NCBI GenBank assembly: GCA_016782225.1
Contig: JADDOW010000116.1
Span: 1 to 34,106, forward strand
DNA: 34,106 nt
Direction of reading: 5' to 3'
Source of the DNA: Nitrososphaeraceae archaeon
GTDB taxonomy: Archaea > Thermoproteota > Nitrososphaeria > Nitrososphaerales > Nitrososphaeraceae
This document shows positions 16,184 through 24,930 of this stretch, one piece after another (the first letter of the stretch is position 1; each line of letters starts with the position of its first letter). The notes under the pieces were generated by a model. That model searched no databases. It had not been told where the DNA came from and saw only the letters and a program-made list of their open reading frames with translations. The translations under genes and the position numbers were made by a program.

Positions 16184-16387
16184 ATGAGTGGTCAGACAAG
16201 AAAACATACTATCAAATGCCTAATGTGCTATGAAAAAATCACAGAGCCTTTAGGTCCTGATTTTGCTGAACCGCACATAACTGCCAACCCTGGTCATCTG
16301 GAATACAGAATAATTGTGGAAATGCCTTATCCAACTGTCCCAGATAACAAACCAACCCTGGTATTTGATGATGCAGAAAAACACTAG
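16184..16387 (+). CDS. 67-residue protein with one CxxC, unknown function
   Basis: MSGQTRKHTIKCLMCYEKI begins with a basic segment and a single CxxC (C12, C15). It continues TEPLGPDFAEPHITANPGH, LEYRIIVEMPYPTVPDNKP and ends LVFDDAEKH. The second half is Pro-rich and acidic, with no membrane segment. A strong TATA box defines the start. Two such monomers might share a zinc ion through the CxxC (inference). No neighbour on the same strand within 1 kb. Family not recognised. Confidence 0.58.
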   Translation: MSGQTRKHTIKCLMCYEKITEPLGPDFAEPHITANPGHLEYRIIVEMPYPTVPDNKPTLVFDDAEKH

Positions 16388-16756
16388 ATTTCAGATTTGC
16401 AATTGGCATTGCATCACTTTTAAATTCATAGATGTGCGTTGCATACATTTTATTGAATGTTGTGTGTGTGATTCTGGAGTATATTTAGCTCAATAGCAAA
16501 TAAAAACAATAGTAACTTGTGTTCAGCATTGAGTTTAAACCAAAGCAACTCCACATTACCATTGTTTTCCATTGCATCTTTTTTCTCTTTTAACTATGTG
16601 TGGTAGCCAAGACCCATACTCTTGACAAATATGTTGTGTTGGTCTTGCAAACTGTGCCTGTCACTGTTACCATTACCTTTGCTATATCAATAACCAATAA
16701 CAACACTAAGAAACGGATATGCCAAATTACCACCAGGTTCAATATGTGAATAGTGG
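16388..16756. other. Intergenic, no convincing gene
   Basis: AT-rich. A reverse frame at 16590-16796 (ending VTVTGTVCKTNTTYLSRVW...) lacks promoter and family support. Confidence 0.35.
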
Positions 16757-17095
16757 GCCATTCATACTGGATTATACAATGATGACAAATCAGCAACTAT
16801 GTTTCCTTGTGGATTTCATTCAAATAAGCATTGGGTTATTCAGAGGACTTTTGCATTTTCCATAATGCACAAAAGGGATTGAGAATATCTTTACCAAAAC
16901 ACAACAATATCACTGTCTTAAGATACCGGTTTAGACTTTATTTTACAATACAAAACGTGGTTTTAAACAATACATATAGGATAAAAAATGAGAAAGTTTA
17001 TTGGCCCGGTATTATCTTTCCCAGCATGTCCATTATGGGGTTTCCACCAGAAGTGTTGTTGTTCTGGCTTGTGGCATTGGAGGCTGATTGCCCTG
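16757..17095 (-). repeat. Paralogous block matching 23599-23946
   Basis: About 340 bp of clear but imperfect similarity to the 3' end and downstream flank of the secreted-protein gene at 23849-24274. Both coding and non-coding parts align, so a whole gene with its 3' flank was duplicated long enough ago to have diverged. Confidence 0.75.
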
Positions 17096-17129
17096 CTTGT
17101 TGTGCTTTTCCCAGTAGGAATTTAATAAT
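16998..17129 (-). pseudogene. Truncated copy of the AGQ-repeat secreted protein
   Basis: The reverse strand reads AQQAGQSASNATSQNNNTSG and GNPIMDMLGKIIPGQ, then TAA, matching the C-terminus of the gene at 23849. Codon differences in KIIPG are synonymous (AAG/AAA, CCG/CCC). Upstream it continues IIKFLLGK without an ATG, as if the signal peptide (MIKYIT... in the intact gene) had been joined to the C-terminus by an internal deletion and the start codon then lost. No functional product expected. Confidence 0.65.
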
Positions 17130-17281
17130 AATATTTATATATTATAATAAATATTAGATATTTGAGGCATATGACATTAAAATGCAAAATATCACATATC
17201 ATCTAGGTATTTGGCACGGTATTCAAACTTGTCAACTAGGATTTGCATTTGTTAAGCTGTATGTACGGGTGTGATTGTTGA

Positions 17282-20200
17282 TTGAATACTTACACCAGTG
17301 AACCCGATACTTTCAACAATGAAAATATCGCGGACACAAGATCCAGTAAAAGAGAATCAGAACCCATTGAAATTTCATACTTAAAGTTTGCCAATGTCTT
17401 TAAAGAAGATCCATCAATAATGTCTCAAAAAATCGCAGCGGCAATCAATGTGCAGTTAACTTTGCCTGATGGCAGTGAAATCCCATTTGTTGCATTCAAT
17501 GGATTTAGCAATGCGTTAAATGAAGATAAGGTATACATTTATGGGCCTAGTGGTTCGGGAAAGTCTCGAACCATCTATGAGCTAATTAAACCCAAAGTCA
17601 CTAATCTAAACAACATATTCATAATAAACCCCCGAAATACCGTGACAGATGCGTCTGCAGAATTGGGAAGAATGGATCTATATGACTTGGTTGGTCTATT
17701 TTCAGACAATGACGCAGTAGTGTGGGATAACTTTCCTGATGACATGGTAAAAAAAGACTTTGATAGCGGAAGGAAAGCTCTTGAGATAATCATCTCCAAA
17801 AACATAAAAAACATTCTGATTGCCCTGAAACCAAAATACCTGGAGGCGTATCGGGACATAGCAACAAGCGTATTGGATTTATACCAACATTTTATGAAAT
17901 ATGATGGCGAAAACATCAAAGGAATTGTAAAACTGTATGGCACGAAAACAAGATTCAGTGAATTGTATCGGAAATATATTACAATGGACCTGGATAAAAT
18001 ATCCAATATACTTTGGGAAAAAGATCCCAATCCTTTAACTGTTCTTGACTATTATAATGACCTTTCCAACAAAGCAAGCCAAATGCGCTATAAAGAAGAA
18101 ACAAAGGACAAAAAATCATTAGACGCAGTTTTAGAGGCTGAAAACCTGCTGCATTCCACCGAATACTATGATCAACAATTTAGGTACATCAGCAACCTTG
18201 AAGAGCGCCGCAACGATTACGAATTTTTGTATACTCTGAGGTTATGCTACGAAATAGGATATAATCGAACCATCCCTAGTGTTGAAGAGCTGCAGAAAGG
18301 GATCTTTAACAGTGTATCCCCTAAAGAAGCAGCCAGAAAGCTAAACACCTGGGTTTATTTGTCAGGTCCATATTATTCCATGCATGATGCTGCAAGACAA
18401 TCCATAGAGTTCGATAGCCACATCAAAGTTAAAGTCATGAATTATCTTGCAGACAACTTTTCAAAAGTAGTTCCAAAAGAGAAAAACCAAATCTATGCGT
18501 TTAGTGTGTTCTTTGGCAAAAACATCCAGTATTTGCCACGCAAAGACCCAAAACAGTTTTTACCAAACCATGTCTATGAACACATGAAAAGCAGCAGGTA
18601 TTTTGAAAAGTGCATAGGCCAGGGAATAGGCGAAACTTTTTACTTACTAAATGAGGATATCAAAGAAACTGTTTTAGGGAGATTGGATGTTGATATTGAA
18701 TTTGCAGAGGGGTTTGGCTTTAGCCTTGGATCCAACTTCTCCTCATTGGATGAGACCCACAGGCAAAAAGTTTTTGAGAGAATCTACAGTGGTATGCCTT
18801 TCGCATCTTATTTTGGGGAAAGCCTGGGTCAAATATTCAAATACCTGCCAAAAAACGTACAAAAGGAGGTCTTTGACCAAATAAAAAAGAATGTTTTGTT
18901 TGCCAACGGCGTAGGCAGGGGTTTTGGTTACTCCTACAGCCTAATGGATACCGATCTTCAACATGAAATATTAGAGTACGCCAAAACAAACAGTGAGCTC
19001 ACCATAGGCCTTGGGTTGGGGCTTGGCAAAAATTTTTCATCATTAGGCAAGCAACTACAAATGGAGATATTGCATAGAGCCGAAAATAACCACATATTTG
19101 ATCAAGGTTTAGGCCATGGCATTGGCTATGTGTTTGAGCAATTTGACAAAACATTCCGGGAAAAAATGCTAACCCGTGCCGAAAAGGGTGTCCAGTCGGA
19201 TTTTGGCATAGGATTTGGTGTTGGTATCACTTTCACATACCTAACCAAAGAGTTTCAGAAAGAGATGGTTGAAAAAGCAAAGGAAGACGGTGAGTATGCA
19301 TATGGGCTGGGCATGGGTGCAGGCTATGGTTTTGGATATCTGTCCAAAGAATACCAGAATGAAATGATTTGGCTTTCGGAAAATAGCAAAAAATTTGCAT
19401 ATGGGCTTGGCTGTGGATTTGGCCTTGTGTTTAACTATCTGTCGAGGGGGATTAAAGACGATGCCTTTGCAAGGGCTGACAAAAACATTGATTTTGACCG
19501 TGGCTTGGGCTTTGGAATAGGGATTTCATTTGCTTACCTTGTCAAAAAACTTCAGGAAGAGATGTTCGACAGAGCGCACAAAGACGCTGAATTTGCATAC
19601 GGGCTAGGATACTCCCTCGGATATACATTTACCTACCTGCCAAAAGATTTGCGAAAAACAGTCCAAAAACAGTCTGAGAATAACCCATACATGAGAAGGG
19701 GATTTGGCTGTGGTGCTGCCTATGGGTTCCAATATCAGCACCCCGAAAAAAAGCGTGATTGCCTGAAAAAACTGGATATCGATGGGGAATTTGCAGTGGG
19801 CTTTGGCATTGGTGCAGGACGTCTCTTTAAGTATTTTTCACCAGGCTTTCAGACCAAACTTTTTGAAAAAACGAAAAAAAACCTCGTTTTGCATATGGAC
19901 TTGGCTATGGTTTTGGCTACATCTATACATATCATGGTGAGGATGTTCAAAAAAAAATTTCTGAAAAGACAGAACGCAATCCCGAGTTTGCCTTGGGGCT
20001 GGGCCATGGCCTTGGAGATACCTTTCCTCACCTTGGCAGAAGTTTGCAGCAGGAGATTTTTGAAAAAGCAGAACGCAATCCCGAGTTTGCCCTGGGGCTG
20101 GGCCATGGCCTTGGGGGATCGTTTAAGCATCTGCCTTTGGAGACCAAAAATGAAATAACATCCAGATCTGCCAACAACATCCAACTTGACATTGGCCTTG

Positions 20201-21336
20201 GAATTGGGATTGGAACCATGCTGTTCAGGCACCTGCCAACGGAGGAACAAAAAGAGATCCTTGAAAAAGCATCATTATCCAAAGACACTGGTTTCTCAAG
20301 GGGGCTGGGCATGGGAATAGGCCGCACACTGCAATACCTTGACAGCCAGCCGCATCAGCAGCAGAAGAGGGAAGTGTTTGGCATTGCCCAAAGCAACAGT
20401 CAATTTGCCATTGGCCTTGGCGAAAGTTTGGGCTTTGTGTCTCTTTGCAAAGACAATGGATTATACCAAGATATGGTAAAGAAAATTTATGGAAACCCTA
20501 TGTTAGTGAGGGGATATGGTGAAGGTTTGGGATACGCTTTTGCACTTGTGGACAAACAAGTGCAAAAAAACGCTTTAATGAAACTAGTGGAAAATACCCG
20601 CTTTTCAAGGGGGCTGGGCATGGGAATAGGCCGCACACTGCAATACCTTGACAGCCGGCAGAAGAGGGAAGTGTTTGGCATTGCCCAAAGCAACAGTCAA
20701 TTTGCCATTGGTCTGGGCCTGGGACTTGGGCGCATTTTCAAGTACCTTGACAGCCGGCAGAAGAGGGAAGTGTTTGGCATTGCCCAAAGCAACAGTAATT
20801 TTGGGAAAGGATTGACTTTTGCGTTGTCTGGCATCTTCAAGTTCCTTTCTGAAGATCAACAAACTGAAATAACGGCAAAAATCATGGCTCAGGGAAAACA
20901 AAAACAAAACTTGCTTGTAAAAAGCTTTGGCGAAGGCTTGGGCTGCAATTTTATGTCTTTAAAGGCACTATTGCAGGGAGAGGCATTCAGTATGACACAA
21001 AGTAACGATGACTTTGCAGAAGGGTTTGCAAATGGACTTGGCCAGATTTTCAAACACCTCGATGACCTGCTTCGGATGGAAATACTGGGGTTAATCGGCC
21101 GTAATCACAGGTTTGATGTGAATTTTGGAAAAAAGATTGGCCTGGAATTTCCCTCCTTGCACAGGAAATCTCAAAATGAAATTCTGAAGGCGATAGGAAT
21201 GGATTGCGCACGTCTGTTTGCCAAAGGTTTCACAACCGGTCTTGAATTCAGCTTTAGGTACTTGCATAAAGATTTACAAACCGAAATATTGAGCAAGTTG
21301 CCAAAAGAAAACTGGTCTCAGGGAGAAAAACTCTAA
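17282..21336 (+). CDS. Giant STAND-like P-loop NTPase with about 27 GLG-type repeats (frameshifted)
   Basis: Rebuilt product is about 1351 residues. TTG at 17282 is the first possible start after an in-frame TGA. Walker A is GPSGSGKS (88-95) and a Walker B-like strand is AVVWDNFPDD (145-154). A sensor-1-like NILIALKPKYLEA (177-189) and a winged-helix-like YSMHDAARQSIEF near 365-377 follow. This order is what STAND/AAA-type signalling NTPases show. From about residue 434 to the end, a 33-residue unit recurs about 27 times: [RK]A..N..FA.GLG.GLG..F.YL....Q.EI.. . STAND proteins usually carry ligand-sensing repeats here, so this is likely the sensor. An A8 run (19874-19881) shifts the frame; one extra A would restore it through to 21336. 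No effector domain is fused; the cyclase-receiver gene follows at 21544. I do not know this repeat as a named family. Confidence 0.75.
18581..21294 (+). repeat. 99-bp protein-coding repeat array (about 27 units)
   Basis: Units of 33 codons with conserved G-L-G-x-G-L-G and F-x-Y-L. Early units are diverged at DNA level. Units at about 19960-20120 are nearly identical (offset 99 bp: GAACGCAAT at 19972 and 20071). The sequence at about 20297-20420 recurs at about 20606-20714 with a 12-bp insertion difference and again in part at about 20750-20795. A few units are expanded to 34-39 codons. Confidence 0.85.
19874..19881 (+). other. A8 homopolymer frameshift site
   Basis: Eight adenines between ACG and CCTCG. 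Before the run the frame gives KTKKN and then loses the repeat pattern. One base over, it continues PRFAYGLGYGFGYIYTYHGE, exactly in repeat register. A 9-to-8 contraction explains it. It could be a sequencing error, slippage-mediated on/off switching or a true loss mutation. Confidence 0.8.
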
Positions 21337-21543
21337 CAAATAACATGACATGAATGCTGCGGCAAACAAAAAACAAAAACAAAGGATAGTACATGCAGAG
21401 TATCCATTTGCATAGGTTGTTGCCTTTGAGTGACTAGTCAATGGTGATTGGGTAACATACATAAGTATCATAGCTCATTATGCTAAATATTAGGATTAGA
21501 AGAGAGTGATTCTCTATATGATGACATTCCATCTATAAGCTCA

Positions 21544-22824
21544 GTGGCTAACAAACATGCCCTCAATGGTAGATGGAATGCATCCGATGAGGAAATAACA
21601 TTCTCTGGTAAACTAAAGGATTGCTGCATATGCTTTATAGACATGATAAGCTCAACAAAGGTTACAAGCAATCTAAACCCTGAGCAGATTGGAAAGTATT
21701 ATGCCATATTCCTTAACTCAACTGCGATAATTGCCAAAAACTTTGGGGCGACAATAATCAAAAACGCAGGTGACTCTCTCATTTACTATTTTCCAAATGC
21801 CACAAAGTCTGCTGAAAATACTGATGATGGTGGTGGTGATGAGAAGGGGAAAAACAGCTTGATGGCATTTAAAGATGTAATTGAGTGCAGCATGACAATA
21901 ATAGCTGCCCGTGACATCGTCAACTCAAAGCTATATGAGGAAAAACTCCCATCCTTGAACTATAGAATAAGTGCTGAATACGGCACTGTGGAAATCGCAC
22001 AATCCGTTTCCTCCCAGAACCATGATTTGTTTGGGCCCACAATGAATTTTTGCTCAAAGATAAATTCCCTTGCTCCACAAAATGGTTTGATAATTGGTAA
22101 CTCTTTATACCAGATTGTAAAATCCTTTGATGATTATGCCTTTGAAAAAGTGGGTGAGTATTCGCCATACACTTCGTCGTCTCCGGAGTCGCATGCGAAT
22201 AATTGCATATATGCCGTAACAAGCAACCGGAGAAAAACAATACTAAATCCCTTTTCAAGAACCGCAAAGACAAAGCCCCTGCAAAATGTTTCCCGTCCTT
22301 TGGTTGGTGGCAAACATGGCTCAGCTAAAGCATACCACGCCGGCAGCAGCATCAGCGGAGGTGTCCCAAAGACACAGACAAACAACAAGATCATGCTTGT
22401 GGATGACGATGAGGATGTCCTGTTTACCTTTAAGACACTTTTGCAATCTGAGGGCTGGGGTATAGATGCATTTGCAAATCCGCAGGAAGCTTTACGGCAA
22501 TTTGAAAGGGATGCATCGTATGGTCTTGTAATAACAGACATAAAAATGCCAAACCTCAATGGTCTGGAGCTATACAACAAGATGAAATCGAAAAACAGTG
22601 ATATAAGGGTGCTTTTTATATCTGCTCTGGATGGGGCGGAGATGATCCTGAGTGTCTTTCCGGACCTGACAGAGAAAAACTTGATTAAAAAGCCTGTTGA
22701 AAGGGACGAACTGATAAAAACAATAAAATCGATGCTGCGTTATGGCAATGAAAATGACGATGGTGATGGTTATGTTGGTATTCATGGGGGGAAGACAAAG
22801 GATGCAAAAAAGGGTTATTTTTGA
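21544..22824 (+). CDS. Class III nucleotidyl cyclase fused to a receiver domain
   Basis: 426 residues from GTG 21544. The cyclase domain (about 24-205) carries metal-binding D33 (CFIDMISST) and D77 (IKNAGDSLIYYF), and GPTMNFCSKINSLAP with the catalytic-type Asn (168); the usual transition-state Arg is replaced by Lys172. Residues 230-278 form a basic/Ser-Gly linker. The C-terminal receiver (282-400) is complete: acidic D287-D289 (VDDDED), phospho-acceptor D332 (VITDIKMPNLNG), S360 and K383 (IKKP). It ends in a Gly/Asp/Lys tail. Expected action: cyclic nucleotide synthesis gated by phosphorelay. Codon-like sequence extends in frame up to 21487 (LGLEESDSLYDDIPSISS) without a canonical start, so the N-terminus may be longer or frameshifted. 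It lies 207 nt after the NTPase gene, same strand. Confidence 0.85.
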   Translation: MANKHALNGRWNASDEEITFSGKLKDCCICFIDMISSTKVTSNLNPEQIGKYYAIFLNSTAIIAKNFGATIIKNAGDSLIYYFPNATKSAENTDDGGGDEKGKNSLMAFKDVIECSMTIIAARDIVNSKLYEEKLPSLNYRISAEYGTVEIAQSVSSQNHDLFGPTMNFCSKINSLAPQNGLIIGNSLYQIVKSFDDYAFEKVGEYSPYTSSSPESHANNCIYAVTSNRRKTILNPFSRTAKTKPLQNVSRPLVGGKHGSAKAYHAGSSISGGVPKTQTNNKIMLVDDDEDVLFTFKTLLQSEGWGIDAFANPQEALRQFERDASYGLVITDIKMPNLNGLELYNKMKSKNSDIRVLFISALDGAEMILSVFPDLTEKNLIKKPVERDELIKTIKSMLRYGNENDDGDGYVGIHGGKTKDAKKGYF

Positions 22825-23054
22825 CCGTAAGCGCCAAAAAACTTTTCGGTATTTTTGTAAAACAACTAGCACGATTTGTTCTAAATGGATCGATTTGGAA
22901 AATCTTGAGACAAAGTTGGTGATAACTTGTTAAGGAAGTACCATTCAATTCAGAGATAAAAAAAATGTAGTATTCAAAAACAGTAAATAGCCCAAACAAA
23001 ACCAATTTTGATCAATAGTTTATTATGGAAAAAGCACGGTAATAATAGACAAAT

Positions 23055-23546
23055 ATGCGAAGAATAAAAAACATAGGCAATAACTACGAGTTTTCAAAGT
23101 TAAAGTATCTCAAAATTGCTTTATCTATAATAGTTTTACTAACACCGGCGTTTACCTTGAACCCTTGGTTGAGTGCGTCTGCTCAACAACAGCAAAACTC
23201 TGGTTCCCTGGTCAACTCCATTTGCCAACTGGTTCAGGATAATAGTTTAATATCTGGATTAGTTGGACTTGATCAGGCGTTAAATATATGCAATAACTTA
23301 AATTCGATTGGATCGAATCAGGCACTAGCTCAACTATGCTCCTCTATTGATGGCTTAAATGTTATAAATATCGATGCCTTCTGTAATCAACAAACACCAA
23401 GTCAAACCCCTTCTCTAAATGGGAATAATGCACCGCCTAATAGCCAAGATAGAACTGAAGGCAACCAAGGCAACACTGAAAATCCCTCTTCAAATTCCAT
23501 TACAGACGGGATTTTAGGGCTGTTGTTTGGCTTTCTTAATTTTTAA
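23055..23546 (+). CDS. Secreted protein with four cysteines, unknown function
   Basis: 163 residues. A basic N-terminus (MRRIKNIGNNYEFSKLKYLK) precedes a hydrophobic core (IALSIIVLLTPAF) and an SASAQ cleavage site. The mature domain (about 45-115) contains four evenly spaced cysteines in SICQLVQ, NICNNLN, QLCSSID and AFCNQQ, probably two disulfides in a small helical domain. A Pro/Ser/Asn/Gln linker (115-150) leads to a hydrophobic C-terminus ending DGILGLLFGFLNF that may contact the membrane. An AT-rich box at about 23018-23028 serves as promoter candidate. No family recognised. Confidence 0.65.
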   Translation: MRRIKNIGNNYEFSKLKYLKIALSIIVLLTPAFTLNPWLSASAQQQQNSGSLVNSICQLVQDNSLISGLVGLDQALNICNNLNSIGSNQALAQLCSSIDGLNVINIDAFCNQQTPSQTPSLNGNNAPPNSQDRTEGNQGNTENPSSNSITDGILGLLFGFLNF

Positions 23547-23598
23547 CCTGTTAACCAAAACAGTACTGAATCATTTACTCGGGAATTAAATAATCCGC

Positions 23599-23946
23599 CA
23601 CCATTCCTACTGGGTTGGACAATGATGACAAATTAGCAACCTCGTTCACACATATAGTCTCATTCAAATAAACACTGGATTATTCAGAGGCCTTTTGGAT
23701 TTTCTATAAGGTACACAAAAGGATTGCGAATGTCCTTTACTTAAAAAACAAAGTGGTGTCACTATTTTAGGGTATATTGGTTTAGATTTTACCTTACAAA
23801 ACAAAATGTGGTCTTTAAACATGCATATATAATAAAAAATAAAAAAATTTATTGGCCGGGTATTATTTTTCCCAGCATGTCCATTATGGGGTTTCCACCA
23901 GAAGTGTTGTTGTTCTGGCTTGTGGCATTGGAGGCTGATTGCCCTG
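23599..23946 (-). repeat. Block paralogous to 16757-17095
   Basis: Contains the 3' end of the 23849 gene and about 250 bp of downstream non-coding DNA that aligns with the region around the truncated copy at 16998-17129. The non-coding part of 23547-23848 holds nothing else I can identify. Confidence 0.75.
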
Positions 23947-24274
23947 TTTGGCCTGTTGTGTTTTGAGCTGCTTGGCCTGCTTGTTGTGAGGTGCTGTTCA
24001 TAGATTGCCCTGCTTGGCCTGCTTGTTGTGAGGTGCTGTTCATAGATTGCCCTGCTTGGCCTGCTGTGCTCTGTGCTGCCTGTCCGGCTTGGCCTGCTGA
24101 TTGCCCTGCTTGGTCTGTTGTATTATTTGCTGTTTGCCCTCCGCCAGATGGAATATTTTTGATACCACCGCCAAGTCCGCCACTTGTTGGACCCAATACG
24201 GACTGTGCATCAACGCTTTGAACAAATGGTATTAAAAATACCGCAAGTAACAGTACAGTAATGTATTTAATCAT
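23849..24274 (-). CDS. Secreted Ala/Gly/Gln repeat protein
   Basis: 141 residues from ATG 24274 (MIKYITVLLLAVFLIPFVQS signal peptide, cleaved near VDAQ). A longer upstream frame adds eight residues but weakens the signal. After a Gly/Pro-rich stretch (GPTSGGLGGGIKNIPSGGG) follows a low-complexity region of AGQAGQS, MNSTSQQ and TTGQTGQ units, then NNNTSGGNPIMDMLGKIIPG at the C-terminus. Likely unstructured or fibrous surface/matrix protein (inference). Two exact 42-bp tandem units (14 residues) lie near 23970-24055. A truncated paralogue sits at 16998-17129. Confidence 0.65.
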   Translation of the reverse strand: MIKYITVLLLAVFLIPFVQSVDAQSVLGPTSGGLGGGIKNIPSGGGQTANNTTDQAGQSAGQAGQAAQSTAGQAGQSMNSTSQQAGQAGQSMNSTSQQAGQAAQNTTGQTGQSASNATSQNNNTSGGNPIMDMLGKIIPGQ

Positions 24275-24417
24275 TATTCTCTTAGTGTAAATAATCATTT
24301 AAGTTTCTTGCGGATAAAAACAGTGTTAGCAAACCACCTGTGGGCTTTATTGACATAATGCTGTGGTGTTTTGTTTCTACAAACGATATGCTTTTAATCA
24401 GATGCCTTGTACAACAA

Positions 24418-24756
24418 ATGATATCGATTAATTTTCAAGATAAAGTCAATCAATCACCTTCAAATGCATCTTCAAGCAACTATCAAACAAAAGGGGAGCT
24501 TAGTGTTGTTGGGGTAAATGTTCTCAATCAGAATGGTGTGAATCCATCACAGATAGCAAACTTGCTGATTTATAACGCATCTGTAGAATTTACCGCATGT
24601 TATTACTTTACGAACTTGCGCATGCATTGCACAGACTCAGATGGGGAAAGCGTAAAAGGGGTAATAGAGGATGCAAGACTGGAGGATCATAGGTGTAAAA
24701 GATGGCGAGAGCGCCTTTATTTTATTGCATTTGTATTCATTAACATGATCCGTTAG
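24418..24756 (+). pseudogene. Truncated Dps-like ferritin
   Basis: From ATG 24418 the frame gives a Ser/Asn-rich tail, then GELSVVGVNVLNQNGVNPSQ and LLIYNASVEFTACYYFTNLR, followed by SVKGVIEDARLEDH. This follows the front half of archaeal Dps-type ferritins (VLxKNGVDV...LLxxNASVEFTTYYYxTxLR...G.KEI.EDARIEDRNHFE). After LEDH the family sequence is lost: CKRWRERLYFIAFVFINMIR ends at 24756, about half the usual length. The region that completes the ferroxidase/cage helices is absent, so this is probably non-functional. An ACYYF substitution replaces the usual TYYYY. Confidence 0.65.
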
Positions 24757-24759
24757 CCA

Positions 24760-24930
24760 TTAGAAATAAGAAGTTTTGATGTTTATGTTGTTGGTAAGAG
24801 ACATTGCAATCTGGCAGTAGGCAAACAAGACCTCTTGTTGCTTTTGATTGCTTGAATCTCTGATTTCTTGTCTTATCCTGTCCAGCTCTTCTGATTGTTC
24901 CTTTAACTTAGGATTGATGCCAACATACAT
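24760..24930 (-). CDS. 56-residue coiled-coil protein or 3' end of a decayed gene
   Basis: ATG 24930 gives MYVGINPKLKEQSEELDRIR then QEIRDSSNQKQQEVLFAYCQ and IAMSLTNNINIKTSYF. Residues 8-33 are a charged heptad-like helix. Immediately upstream in another frame runs coding-like sequence (see 24931-25233), so this may be the tail of a longer broken protein rather than an independent gene. No clear TATA box. Family not recognised. Confidence 0.4.
   Translation of the reverse strand: MYVGINPKLKEQSEELDRIRQEIRDSSNQKQQEVLFAYCQIAMSLTNNINIKTSYF

Noticed and set aside
18581-21294. Regular 99-bp periodicity resembling a CRISPR or satellite array
   Set aside because: The period is 33 codons, the frame is open, and conservation is at the amino-acid level with no spacer/repeat structure.
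17282-22824. Interpretation as a known Pycsar or CBASS immune operon
   Set aside because: The cyclase is class III but fused to a receiver domain, and no TIR, membrane, nuclease or phospholipase effector or CD-NTase is present.
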